From Marisa cornuarietis (Eukaryota > Mollusca > Gastropoda > Architaenioglossa > Ampullariidae): DNA of 64,000 nucleotides. The DNA is taken from assembly GCA_004794655.1 (NCBI GenBank), contig SMMW01000540.1, positions 434,001 to 498,000 of the forward strand, read 5' to 3'. The position numbers and the translations under genes are program-made. Shown here in pieces: positions 38,401 through 48,477 of this stretch. Each line of letters starts with the position of its first letter. Positions within the stretch are counted from its first letter, which is position 1. The notes beneath the pieces were generated by a model that worked only from the letters and a program-made list of their open reading frames with translations, did not search any database and was not told the DNA's origin.

Positions 38401-40317
38401 TTAAATGTTTCAGAGATAGGGGGGGTGTATTGGTTTGAATGGACAAATTTATGGATTAAAACAACCTAATGATCATTATTTTACAGGTACCAGCCAAGAG
38501 TTCTTCTGCAGTTTACTTCGCTGTCGCCGCAATCGATCTGACGACACCTTTGAACACCGATGTGGTGGTAGAGGTTGTGAGTGGAGCGTCCCGCCATACT
38601 GCGCGTCACACTTATACCAGCGTGGTAGGCGCCTACCTTTATTCTGCCCTCGCAGGTCAAAGTTCATCAGTGCTGGCACTAGCTATTACTAGCGTGTGAA
38701 ACCATCATATGCATAAAACTAGCTTGTGAACGTTGAAAGTGAGTGAGTGAGTGAGTGAGTGAGTGAGTGAGTGAGTGAGTGAGTGAGTGAGTGAGTGAGT
38801 GAGTGGCTGGGTATCTCAATTTTACTACTGAAGGTAAAGGAAGTGGATGGATGGGGTTGGGCTACATTAGACACAGGGAGCCACTTTTACTTCACTGTCT
38901 TATGGTATGCTTCTAGCCCAAGGGAGTGACGCAGAGCGTGACGTACTCCAAAATTATCAAAGCAGGGGAGAGTCAGACCGCGCAGTTTCCTCTGTCAGCA
39001 CCGAAGCGAGCAATCGAGGGAAGTGAAAGTCACCGAGTCAGCATTGAAAGAATCGGTAAGTATATAGATGTGTTCACCTTCTGCACTACTGGCCAGCGTT
39101 ACTTTGCATCATTAAACATGATTATCATTAACGTGTGAGTACTTCGTGATGGCACCCGTCCTGTCAGTCCTTTGTGTTTGTATGAGAGATTAATGACACT
39201 TTCTGCTTACTTGTAAATTACCATTTCCCTACGCGTGACACAACCACGTGTTTATCTCGATTACTGACACATCACAATCGACGCGCGAGACGTAACTCCA
39301 AGGGCACATAGATTACTGACACAATACAGTTAGGGCCTGTGACGTAATTACATTGACACCTAGATTACTGACACATTACAGTCAACGCATGTGACGTAAT
39401 TACATTGACATGTAGATTACTGACACATTACAGTTAGGGCCTGTGACGTAATTACTGACACCTAGGTTACTGACACATTTTAGTTAACGCGTGTGACGTA
39501 ATTAGATTGACATCTAGATTGCTGACACACTACTGTTTCCCGTTATCTAACTACATCATATAGACATTAATGTCATGTTAAGGGACACGTTAGTGTTACG
39601 TCACACACGTGAAAGGCACGAGGGGGCAGCGAGTATGGTGTGTAGATGTCGTCTCATCACGTAGACTAAGCAGAAGGTACTTTTTCAGAAGACAACTGCC
39701 GTTAGATGGACAGAATATTATTTTTATCTGCGTGATTTTCTAGAAACTTCGCTGTGGTGATCGTGCTACCTGTTTACAAAAAGCTTGCCACTGTCTTGGC
39801 AGGTCCCAATGAAAGTAACGAGGCGTACCTCCCCCCTCTCGTCAAGACCAACAAGGACATGACCAAGGAGGGCACAGGAGCAGACGCCGTCCTCAAACTG
39901 GCGGCACTGGCCCTGACTAGCGAGACCCAGTCACAGAGGGTAGCGGAACTGATTCCTAAAATGCAGCTTGGTAATTTATGTTGTGTCTTTTTATTTTAAT
40001 TATTTTATTTTTATTTTACCACGTTTATTCATCAACTGATTACATTCTGAGTCTGTATAAGTCTCAATGACAGACAGACATCTAGACCGACCGACACCCA
40101 TGTCACAAAGTGTTCTCCTCTCAGCTGACCCGGGTGTTAAATGGGTACTTGACCCTGTAAAGGATTGGGGAAGAAAAGGTAGCGAACAAGACACTGGGCC
40201 CCGCAAAGTCTCAGGACTACGTGTTTAAATTTGAGTTTGTCAGATTCATTAACTCTAAAATTGAAAAAAGAAACAAAAACAAAACAGCAAAATAAACCAA
40301 TAAAGCTCCATTCAAAG

Positions 40318-40351
<34 letters not shown>

Positions 40352-43300
40352 CTGTGTGCTTGTGCGTTTGTGTGTGTGTGATCATGCGAGAAATAGGTAG
40401 AGAAAGAGAGAAAGTGTGAGAGAAAGTAGCTTTGACCCCCTCAAGCTACGTTGAACTGAATATAACCAGCAAAATAGTAAACTATTCGAGGTATGAGCAC
40501 AAATAAGACCGTTACCGTATTAGAGTACATTCATAACGACCTGAAAAGGTTATGGGATGACCTTTACCTTTTTTACCTTTTTTAATGTAATAATAGTAGA
40601 GAAAGTAAATAATATATATATAGTCTTAATTTTTTTTATCTCTTAGCTTACCAGCGACTTTTGGCCTTCAACTCCCAATTGTTCAAGATTTTCTCAAGCG
40701 GTGCAGACGATACCTGGTAAAATATTTTTTGAGTACTGGTCATACAAATAAAAGTTTAAAGAAGCTCCACTCAAACCAAACCTGTCACTTGATGAAATCT
40801 GCAAGTATATTCAGCTAAAATGTAATGTATCCCTCATTTTCTCTCTCTCTCTATGTTCACTTTAATGCATGTTGGCAAAGCCTTACAAAGAGACTGGAAG
40901 CTGATGATACTTCCTGTTTCAGGATGACACTGGCATCAGCAGAGACCTTATTCAGAACATCAAAGTTCATCACTGTGGAAGACAACCTTATCTACAGAAT
41001 GTTGTCAAGCATCATCAACGTAAACTTAAAATTCAACATGGCAACCTACTCTAACCCGTTACCAAACTTAAGGTCGGACTCCACGGTAAGAAAGTCTTCT
41101 AGTGCCATCTTCTCATTTCTCGGTCCATAGTCTGTTAGTAATTAAACCGCTCCTTCCTCTGTGTCTGTCCTCCAGCGCAGCCTAGCGTTTCTGTCTCAAA
41201 ACAACAGCAACAGCAGAAAGAAACAAAGTCCTATGAATACTTATACGCGAGATGTACATGCTAGCTGTTGGTTACAGTGACTTAGACTGTCATTAATGTG
41301 TTCTTTGTTCACCAGAACCCGCCCATGAGTGGAGTAGCTCTTGCAGCATACTACGCCATCGTCTTAAAAACAGTTGGCCCATCCGCAACAATCATACCAG
41401 TAAGTATTAACAACAGTTGTCCCATCCGCAACAATCACACCAGTAAGTATTAACAACAGTTGGTCCATCCTCCACTATCATAACAGTGAGTCTTAGAAAC
41501 ATTTGGTCCATCCTCCACTATCATAACAGTGAGTCTTAGAAACAGTTGGTCCATCCTCCACTATCATAACAGTGAGTCTTAGAAACATTTGGTCCATTCT
41601 TCACTATCATAACAGTGAGTCTTAGAAACAGTTGGTCCATCCTCCACTATTATAACTTTTCCCATTCGTTCTATCGTGATGTCGCGGGGTACATTTTAAT
41701 GGCATGACTGAGTTGAGCTCGGTATAACATTTTAGTTCTCTAAATCTCAATGAATAACGAACTGTTCTCATTATACAAACATTATCCACAGAAAATTGGT
41801 CATACCTATGACTTCACAAATGTCCACAGATATAGTCCCAAGCTGTACGAATGGTTGTGTACACTTGTCCACCTACTTTTCTGATATCTGTGGTTCTGAC
41901 CTTTTAATGTATATGACAACTTTTGTGGGCGTTAATCTTGAGAACTGCAGGTTGATATAAACCCAGATTTCAGGAATTAGTATTTTACTGCACTCAGTCC
42001 TGTTATTTGAAAATAATCCACCGCAAACACACAGTCTTCTTGTCTTCTCTTTATTCATTCCTCCTTTTTTATGTTTGCCCGTCATTTCTTCTTGTCATAT
42101 GTATGTTCATCTATTTGTCAGTCTGTTTGGTTTTTCTTTTTTCCAACAAGAATATTTATTTCTAGATTGTTAAGAAAGACACATAGAAGAGTTTCATTGG
42201 TGCGCATTTGACCTGAAGTCAAATATGTTAGTCAACAGTGTGATGCCAGTCCAGTTTCCAAGGAACTACCTTCTAAACTACCCCGCGACTGTGTGGTATG
42301 TGTGTTTTGCAGGACTGGGCAAAAACATACGAATATGCATTGAACCGAACGCGTGAATTCCTGGTCAACACCACTGGCTGGTCACCGGAGATCCTGAATG
42401 ACAGCCTGACCACAAGCTACCTGGCCTATGCAACGGCCCTGACAGGATATGATGCCACTTACTTACTCGACAGTCTCCTGCAGAAGGCCATCAAAGATCC
42501 ATCTTGTAAGTTTTCCGTGTGTGTGTGTGTGTGTGTGTGTGTCCTAAACCTCTCTCTTCTCCTACCTAACCCACTAACTGCTTGCTCGCGCTCTCCCTCA
42601 CGTCATTTCCTTCACTTTTTTTTTTTTACATCACTCATACACGTCTTCCGAACAACTGACGTCATTCACGCTCTTTCGTTCTTCCACATTAATTCTTATA
42701 AAATTTAAGCTTAATGACGATACAATCAATAACTAATAACAATGATGCCTGACATTCACTCGTCTACTCATTTTGTCTTCAAGCTGTTTGTCGGTCAGTC
42801 AACCTGCGTGTCCAGAGGTTCCTAGCTCTCCGATTATTTGACAACTTAATAGTGTAAACGTGTCCATATACACTTCTATTATCTATGTCTTTGACCTCTT
42901 CGTGCAATTTGTGTAGGTGTGTATCTTGAGAAGTGCAGGTTGATATGCACTCACGTTTGGGGAAATAGTATTTTGACCTATCTTGAGAAGTGCAGGTTGA
43001 TATGCACTCACGTTTGGGGAAATAGTATTTTGACCTCACTCAACCCTTTACGGATAACCTGGACAGAAAATAGAATGTTCTGGTCAGTAACGCTTTTTTT
43101 TTTCTTCTTGAACTTTGTTTTAGCCGGAGAAATTTACTGGGATACTCCACGCTCCGACAAACTTCGTTTCTATGGTGACTGGCAGCCAGACCTGCGCGTA
43201 CCCCGTGCCAGTGACGTCACAACGGCCAGTTACGCTCTGCTGACGTTGTTGAGTACCAGACGCTACACGGAGGCGGAGGGCGTGGCCAGCTGGCTGCTCA

Positions 43301-45837
43301 GACAACGAAACTTGCGAGGGTCCTTCCGCTCGGCTGTGGTGAGACTCCAGTTTGTTTGAACAGCAGCTTTGTAGTCATCAGTACCATCACACACCTGACA
43401 GCTGATGCACTGCGAGGATTAGAAGTAAACTGTACACAATAACTGTTCACTTAAAAGACCATACAAGGCCTTGGTTAACTAGAGTATTAACACTGTTATT
43501 TCATATGAGCATGATACAACATCTAAACGCACGATAATCTTTATTTTACGAACAGCTGACTTTTTGTTCTTCAGGATAGCTATGCGGCCACCGAAGCATT
43601 ACTGGCTTACTACACTTATCTCAACACACAGGGTGTGTCTACCGACTCTCCTGGCCAGTTGACAGAAGTGGCTGAGAGTCAACTGTTCAATGTTTCTTTG
43701 CCTGCACATAGCACTATACTTGCCCAGGTAACCACTTTCATTTGGGAATCAATGGGCGCAGGTGAAAAGAATTGTTTGTAAATAGCTTTACGAGAGACAC
43801 AGAATCTCCCAATGTTAATGATCCAGAAATGAGTAGCCCAATAAATTGATGTTGTCTATAGGAAAACTCGTCTTTTCTTAAATATGATAGTACTTCCCTT
43901 TCCTTTCATCATCTACGCGTAATGAAGCGTGACAAATAGCTTTCCATTTGAATGTGAGCAAAGTAATATTACTGGCATGGATTAAATTTTGAGAACTAGC
44001 TAGTTGTGGGCCATGAACATCATGCCAAATGAGTTGACACTGATGTCACTACTATCGTCAGGTGGAGACAAACTACAGAGTGACTGACGACGTGGGAGAT
44101 GAAGCGTTTGAAACTGTACCAGTCGTTCTCGATGAAACCCTGAGCAGCTTCAAGCTCATGGTTTGCTCAAGGTGTGTGCACCACGAGTTACTCTCCTTGG
44201 AAAGAGAAAAAAAAATAATAAGGCGAAATTAATTAATTTTTTTAGTTTTTAAAAGAATGATATCGAAATGCTGTTTCCTGTAATGCAGGAGAATAAACAT
44301 GAGTATCAATTCTTATTGAGACTGGGGCATTGGTAACATGAATGTACTCATCTTACTTACTTGCCGCTCACGTTCAGGAGGTTGCTCAGCAAGAAGATCG
44401 GGCCCGTGGTGCAGCGAGTGGACGTGCCCTCGGGGTTCGTGGCGGACACCTTACAGCTGGGCAGCCAGCAGGGCGTGGTGGGCGTCAAACGACGTAACGA
44501 CACCACCATCACCGTCTACTTCAACGACGTACGTAGTCCCAAGACATTTTTAAAGGTCTAGTGGGGTGAAGTTCTAACGACTGGGTAAATCTGGGTAAAT
44601 TCTCTCTTCCGTTCTCAAGATAGACGCCTACACACATCACCATGCACAGAAAGAGGTCAAACTTGTGATGTCACGTTTGACAACACATAAGCTAAGCTAG
44701 TCCCGAAAGTGTAGCCTTTACAACATAAAGTATCCATAAACAATCTTATGTTGATGTTGTTGATATCTTTCTGTGCATGGCAATGTTTGTAGGCGTGCAT
44801 CGTATCGAGAACAGAAGGTATTCGTAGATATTCGGAAATAGTACTTAGATTTGTTAAAATATTAGGGAGTAAAACCCCATTACACCTTTAAGACCACGTG
44901 CTTATTAACAGGTCATTAACATCACACACTTTCGTCGAAACCTTTTACTTAACATCACAGAGTGCATTGTGCGCCACTAAAACTCAGTAAACCGCACACA
45001 TTTTGAAGCGGTTCACCGTGCACACATCAAAGCCATGTGTTACACTACACTTTCTCCAATCTTGATGTAGCGTTAGCAAGTTATAACTAACTTCCTTTTT
45101 AAAAGACAGTCCATGTAATATTAACCTGTGATTTTTATTTCATTTCATTATGATGTTTTTGTAAGCCTTGTTTTGTTCTTTGTTAAGATGTCGGACCAGT
45201 CGTCCTGCTACACCCTGCCTGTGCGTCGAGTGCATGCAGTTGCCCAAACCGCTCCAGCGTACATCGTCACACACAGCTTCCTGGAGCCCGGTCAGTTGCT
45301 GTGCCAGAGCTGACAAGCTGCAATTTTCAGAATGATATATCATTTGACACTAACATTCTTCAGACGGGTACATATAGACAAGGGTTAAGTGCTTAATACA
45401 ATGAAAATTGGGTGTGCTGGGTTCAGATCTCGGGCTCGCTGTTCTTTCACTGCATTTGACATCTGTTCACAAGACTCTCTGCTTTGCCGTAATGTAGCCC
45501 GAGCTGTTGGTGGCACTGTGCATAACACTGAAACTACTCTCCAACTAGGGACACACACGCACGCAAGCATCCACATATACACCCACAAACGCACAAAGAA
45601 ATGCTAATTTTAATGGAGTATACGACTGATATATATATATATAGGACCTTAGTTATTCCTGACGAGTCAGATACTGCACTTCTAGTAGTTAAGATTTTAA
45701 AACAAACATACAATGGTGTGTCAGTGAGAATGTGAAATCTGTTTGCAGAGAACCAGGGCATCGCCTCCTACCAGCCTCGCAGACTAAGCGAGAGCACCGT
45801 GTGCGACTTCTGTCCCACCTGCTGCACTGCTGCATAG
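26018..45837 (+). CDS. Alpha-2-macroglobulin-family protein lacking the thioester motif (first ATG exon not located)
   Basis: This is a secreted A2M-superfamily paralog of the minus-strand gene. Thirty-four exons join in frame, about 1,386 codons: 26018-26083, 26556-26743, 27539-27564, 28012-28171, 28294-28367, 28826-28942, 29150-29195, 29443-29524, 30727-30814, 31231-31434, 31923-32159, 32439-32546, 33089-33154, 33473-33691, 33983-34123, 34597-34686, 36078-36129, 36522-36609, 36775-36892, 37132-37245, 38187-38288, 38487-38624, 38917-39055, 39803-39970, 40647-40716, 40923-41085, 41316-41399, 42313-42505, 43124-43338, 43575-43727, 44062-44171, 44378-44528, 45188-45290, 45749-45837. Landmarks are YRPGQ, SVTTW, the alpha-helical domain segment ASYALLTLL, QRNLRGSF, and a receptor-binding-like C-terminus ending CDFCPTCCTAA. 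Length is close to the family's usual ~1,450. GCGEQN is absent. Without a thioester, covalent capture is not expected. Family membership is certain; function is unknown. Confidence 0.94.
27418..27499. repeat. (GAT/GAC)n trinucleotide repeat
   Basis: A GATGAT-GACGAC-GATGAT run ends 40 bases before the acceptor of exon 27539-27564. It gives poly-Asp or poly-Ile frames that are not coding. Confidence 0.96.
27780..27890 (+). repeat. Direct repeat, copy B (partner 25616-25742)
   Basis: It matches 25616-25742 in blocks (GCTTCGTCGT, ATCTTTTCCTTTTTT, TCTGACCTTTTTCCGA, GATGCAAGCTACAG), with a small deletion. It is in the intron before exon 28012-28171. Confidence 0.75.
28188..28248. repeat. (GAGT)n microsatellite
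   Basis: About fourteen GAGT units start 16 bases after the donor of exon 28012-28171. The unit contains GTGAGT, itself a splice-donor hexamer, so a ladder of decoy donors follows the real one. Confidence 0.95.
28992..29054. repeat. (GT)n microsatellite
   Basis: A pure GT run in the intron between exons 28826-28942 and 29150-29195. Confidence 0.96.
29952..30692. repeat. 46-bp minisatellite, about 16 copies
   Basis: The unit contains TATATCTCAGTTGTTATCAA and CCTCTACAGTGAGTTGTAG. Copies are nearly identical except degenerate first and last units. Every unit carries a TCAG acceptor-like and an A|GTGAGT donor-like site. It ends about 35 bases before exon 30727-30814. Confidence 0.95.
30865..30914. 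repeat. (TG)n microsatellite
   Basis: A TG run in the intron after exon 30727-30814. Confidence 0.96.
32388..32435. repeat. (ATG)n repeat forming the branch/pyrimidine region of an acceptor
   Basis: Sixteen ATG units run directly into CAG, the acceptor of exon 32439-32546. The usual pyrimidine tract is absent. Confidence 0.93.
32971..33045. repeat. (GTAT)n microsatellite
   Basis: About eighteen GTAT units in the intron before exon 33089-33154. Confidence 0.96.
35444..35705. mobile_element. MITE-like element with about 30-bp terminal inverted repeats
   Basis: The left end GGCGCCAGATGCACAACAC and the inverted right end GGAGCCAGTTGCACAACAC match closely over about 30 bp, enclosing 262 AT-rich bases without an ORF. 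A related end (TTTAGAAACATGTTGTGCA) occurs at about 17495-17515 in the other paralog. It lies in the intron between exons 34597-34686 and 36078-36129. Confidence 0.72.
38738..38806. repeat. (GAGT)n microsatellite
   Basis: About seventeen GAGT units in the intron between exons 38487-38624 and 38917-39055, the second such array in this gene. Confidence 0.95.
39250..39535. repeat. Tandem repeat with GATTACTGACACATTACAGT motif
   Basis: About five imperfect copies (50-60 bp) share GATTACTGACACA, GTGACGTAATTAC and TTGACA blocks. They lie in the intron just before the degenerate thioester exon. Each copy has a TGACGTAA CRE-like core. Confidence 0.82.
39803..39970 (+). CDS. Degenerate thioester exon of the A2M-like paralog
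   Basis: By position and phase (1 to 1) this exon is the counterpart of 686-862. It reads GPNESNEAYLPPLVKTN, then KDMTKEGTGADAVLKLAAL, and ends IPKMQLG. Where the minus-strand gene has [10 protein letters not shown], this one has EGTGADAV, so the thioester Cys and Gln are both absent. The next exons (AYQRLLAFNSQLFKIF onward) still follow the thioester-domain helix pattern, so the fold may be kept. Confidence 0.85.
40319..40380. repeat. (GT)n microsatellite, interrupted
   Basis: A GT run with TGCG and CTTG breaks in the intron between exons 39803-39970 and 40647-40716. Confidence 0.94.
41365..41650. repeat. 43-bp tandem repeat made from an exon end and its splice donor
   Basis: The last 30 bases of exon 41316-41399 plus its donor (ATACCA|GTAAGT) are followed by about five diverging copies, each ending ACACCA|GTAAGT or ATAACA|GTGAGT. 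The unit is about 43 bp. Only the first copy keeps the reading frame of the exon. Confidence 0.88.
42516..42541. repeat. (GT)n microsatellite
   Basis: A GT run 10 bases after the donor of exon 42313-42505, abutting the dispersed repeat copy at 42541. Confidence 0.94.
42541..42770 (+). repeat. Dispersed repeat, copy B (inverted match to 6000-6240)
   Basis: This is a near-identical match to the reverse complement of 6000-6240. It lies in the intron between exons 42313-42505 and 43124-43338, in the sense orientation of its host gene, as is copy A. Confidence 0.85.
42922..43035. repeat. Two-copy 57-bp tandem repeat
   Basis: TATCTTGAGAAGTGCAGGTT... ending AATAGTATTTTGACC occurs twice in tandem. 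A diverged single copy is at about 41935-41995 (TTGAGAACTGCAGGTTGATA). Confidence 0.9.
45405..45535 (+). mobile_element. SINE fragment (same family as 53628-53825)
   Basis: It has a B-box-like GGTTCAGATCTCG, then GGCTCGCTGTTCTTTC, GACATCTGTTCACA and TTGCCGTAATGTAGCC. The copy at 53628 shows the same blocks in order. The A-box half is degenerate. It is in the last intron of the plus-strand A2M-like gene. Confidence 0.6.
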
Positions 45838-45921
45838 GCAGGTGCACGACATTTTTCCCATGATGTCACCTACGGCACTTGATCCCTCTATATTCTAATA
45901 TTGTCATACAGACGGCAGTTT

Positions 45922-45927
45922 AATAAA
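45922..45927 (+). terminator. Polyadenylation signal AATAAA of the plus-strand A2M-like gene
   Basis: AATAAA lies 85 bases after the TAG stop (45835-45837), followed by a GT/T-rich stretch (GTCGTGCCTTGTAGCC). This spacing suits a short 3' UTR. Confidence 0.7.
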
Positions 45928-46246
45928 TGTCGTGCCTTGTAGCCTTTTTCGTGCTGGAGAATTCAAAACGCAAGTCATGGGCGCAGTGTCAAATTAAAGA
46001 CGAAGCATTCATTATTTCAATTTTTTCTGAAGAATTTGGCGTGAGTAGTGGATGCTGACGACTCGACCATTTTACAACTTGACCACCTCTAAGACCGACT
46101 CGACCACTGCCAAGAACCCACCCGACCAGTACCCAGAGACAAACACTGGTGGCATAAACACCTTCATAAGCAGGGCAAAATTATTCAAAATGAAAATTTC
46201 AAATGATTGTACCAAACTCAGCCATCATTATAATAAACTAGAATGT

Positions 46247-46252
<6 letters not shown>

Positions 46253-46290
<38 letters not shown>
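46253..46290. repeat. (CA)n microsatellite
   Basis: A pure CA run in the intergenic region downstream of the A2M-like gene. Confidence 0.96.
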
Positions 46291-46291
<1 letters not shown>

Positions 46292-47509
46292 GTCGCGCAA
46301 AGCGAGAGAAAAAAAACCAGCAGATGGATCCACGATGCTAGGATTATAACACACTTTTAAAATTTATCTTCACATCCGACGACCCCCAGTAGGTTCTCTG
46401 TACTTGACTAGCCTGCAAGCATCTACACCAGTTTGATATGATCCCAGCGTCTTTTATCACAATTCCACGCTAGGCTGAGGAGAGTCACATTTGTTGCAAG
46501 TTTCCGAAAAGGGAAGAAACAAAGAATTAAAAAAGAAACAAGAAGAGAGGCTCGTGGATAATCAATCTTGGGATTTCTTGCGCATTTTAATAATGGATTT
46601 GTCAATGACCCATCGTCTTCCGTCAATGGTTGAGTCGTCTCTTGAAAGCGGTCAAATCGGTGAATAGTCGTCGGATAGGCATGAACTTCATCCACTAACC
46701 CCCCCCCCCAAAAAAAAAAAAATCAATGATTGCTGGACAGCTCGACCACTACACTACAAGATGTGATAAGCAGCCAACACAAATCTTTCATCAGAATATA
46801 CACAAAAACTATGAAAGTCTTCCGGTCGGTGCTAAACACGATGTTTCTTCGTCAGTGTATGTGTGTGTGTGTGGGGGGGGGGGTGCAGGCCTGACGAGAT
46901 GGCGGTGGGACAGGGCGGAGATGCTGTACCCCGGGCCCGTGGCTAAGGGGTCCCGGCTTTGATCAGTGGATTTTTTCCTCTTCTTCTTTTTGATGTAGAT
47001 CCTACATCCTAGTGCACTTGTCCTATGTTTGCAGTCTATATTACGTGACTGGATGAAATGTAGATATTGACAATCGAATTGTAAGCATATTATTATTTAC
47101 TGGGAAAATAATTTAATTACATTTACAAGGAGCCCGGAGAAGTCGTCTGCCTCGGGGCCCATGTTGGCTCTCGGCGGCCCTGTGGGTGTGGGTGTGGGTA
47201 TGTGGGAAGGACGGGTAGGAGAGGAGTACATGCAGCAATGTGATTCGACACCGACACCGCAAAAATGGCAAATGCACGATCAGTGCGCACGAGATCAAAG
47301 AATTCAAGGTGGGGAAACTGAGAATAACGAAAGGTATCAACGCTTGTCATCATCACTTGCGGCAGTTCACAAGCATTAATGAGATCTCCGCACCACACAT
47401 CTCCATCCATCTCCCAGTAGATGGAATCACCACTAGATTGAAATCACTTTCCTAGAAAACGAAGATAGCAAGGGATTCCAAACTCACGACAGCAGCGACA
47501 AAACGTCAA

Positions 47510-47884
47510 CCGGAAGTTGTTGGAGACACATCGCACATGAGGATTTCTCGACGCTGAACGATTTTGCGCAGTCAACTTCAGTGAGCTGCTCGATCGGCGC
47601 TGAACAGCGAAGTTTACCGAGTGAGTGAAACGTTTTTTTTAAAGTTTTCTGTCTTCGTGAATGTAGATTATGTTTAGCGTTCAAAACATACTACTTACTA
47701 GAACTATACATTTATTTTTGTTCAGAAATTGAAAACGTCTTCAGCCTCAGCCAATCGTTGCTGTGCAAATAAGGAAACGTCCCCTGCTACGTCACTTTGC
47801 TGACGTTTACTAAGCCGCGAAAATCGTGAATTTTTGTCAACTGGCAGACGACAGGTCTTAAAACGACTTAATATACAGACAACC
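47510..47884 (+). promoter_or_regulatory. Candidate promoter / 5'-UTR region of the small Cys-rich gene
   Basis: An ETS-type CCGGAAGT (47510-47517), a CRE-like TACGTCA (47788-47794) and TGACGT (47801-47806) lie upstream of the 48478 start. Donor-like CGA|GTGAGT (47620) and ACC|GTGAGT (47884) could end untranslated first exons. ETS and CRE motifs are typical of TATA-less housekeeping promoters; assignment to this gene rests on position only. Confidence 0.35.
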
Positions 47885-48477
47885 GTGAGTACAGACATGT
47901 ATGCGCCTTAAAACTTTTACTGTAGTTTTCCAGAAAACAAAGTAAGATAAATATTGCAATATTAATAGCAAATCTGTGTTTTACTTGCCATCAAACTTTA
48001 CCAAATTCGTTAGATTTATTTTTGTAGAGAAAACAGATCATCCTGTCTACACGCACAAACAGTATCTACAGTACAATGCAGCACAGCACGAAAATGCACA
48101 AAGACAATCAGAAAAAAATTATTGCTCATTTTTTTTAATGGGAGTTTTTCTTACTTGGCAAATAGGTACTGTTATTTTTCTCAGACAGCAGAAAAAAAGG
48201 CTTGTTTTTCATAAAACAGATTGGTACAGCGTTGCAGGGATAGACTGCAGGTAACTTAATCTTATTCAATGTGTACAAGAAGCTGTTATTTTGCAATCTT
48301 CACTGTCTTATATATGTAAATATATATAATGTATTTACAGCTTATTCTTTGACTCCAGGGTGGATCGATATATTTGAGACTTGAAAGGCATTGAGAGGGA
48401 AATAAACAAACTACAGTTTACAAGTTCAGAATTTTGTCTCGAGAAATACATAATGTAATTTGTTTTGACCATTCAAA

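Larger units (their letters stand above)
45838..48477. other. Intergenic region between the A2M-like gene and the small Cys-rich gene
   Basis: It begins with the 3' UTR and poly(A) signal, then a (CA)n run (46253-46290), a poly-C/poly-A tract at about 46700 and a GT/G run (46857-46884). From 47.45 kb the sequence is less repetitive and holds promoter-like motifs. No convincing coding exon was seen; short frames at 46.4-47.4 kb lack splice or homology support. Confidence 0.65.

Noticed and set aside
39738..39802. Upstream extension of exon 39803-39970 (reading VIVLPVYKKLATVLA)
   Set aside because: Joining it to the previous exon at phase 1 meets a TGA. The acceptor CTTGGCAG at 39802 gives a clean in-frame join.
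46423..47455. Frames at 46.4-47.4 kb that might be exons
   Set aside because: Several overlapping frames on both strands are equally open, with no recognised motif and no convincing splice-site pairs.
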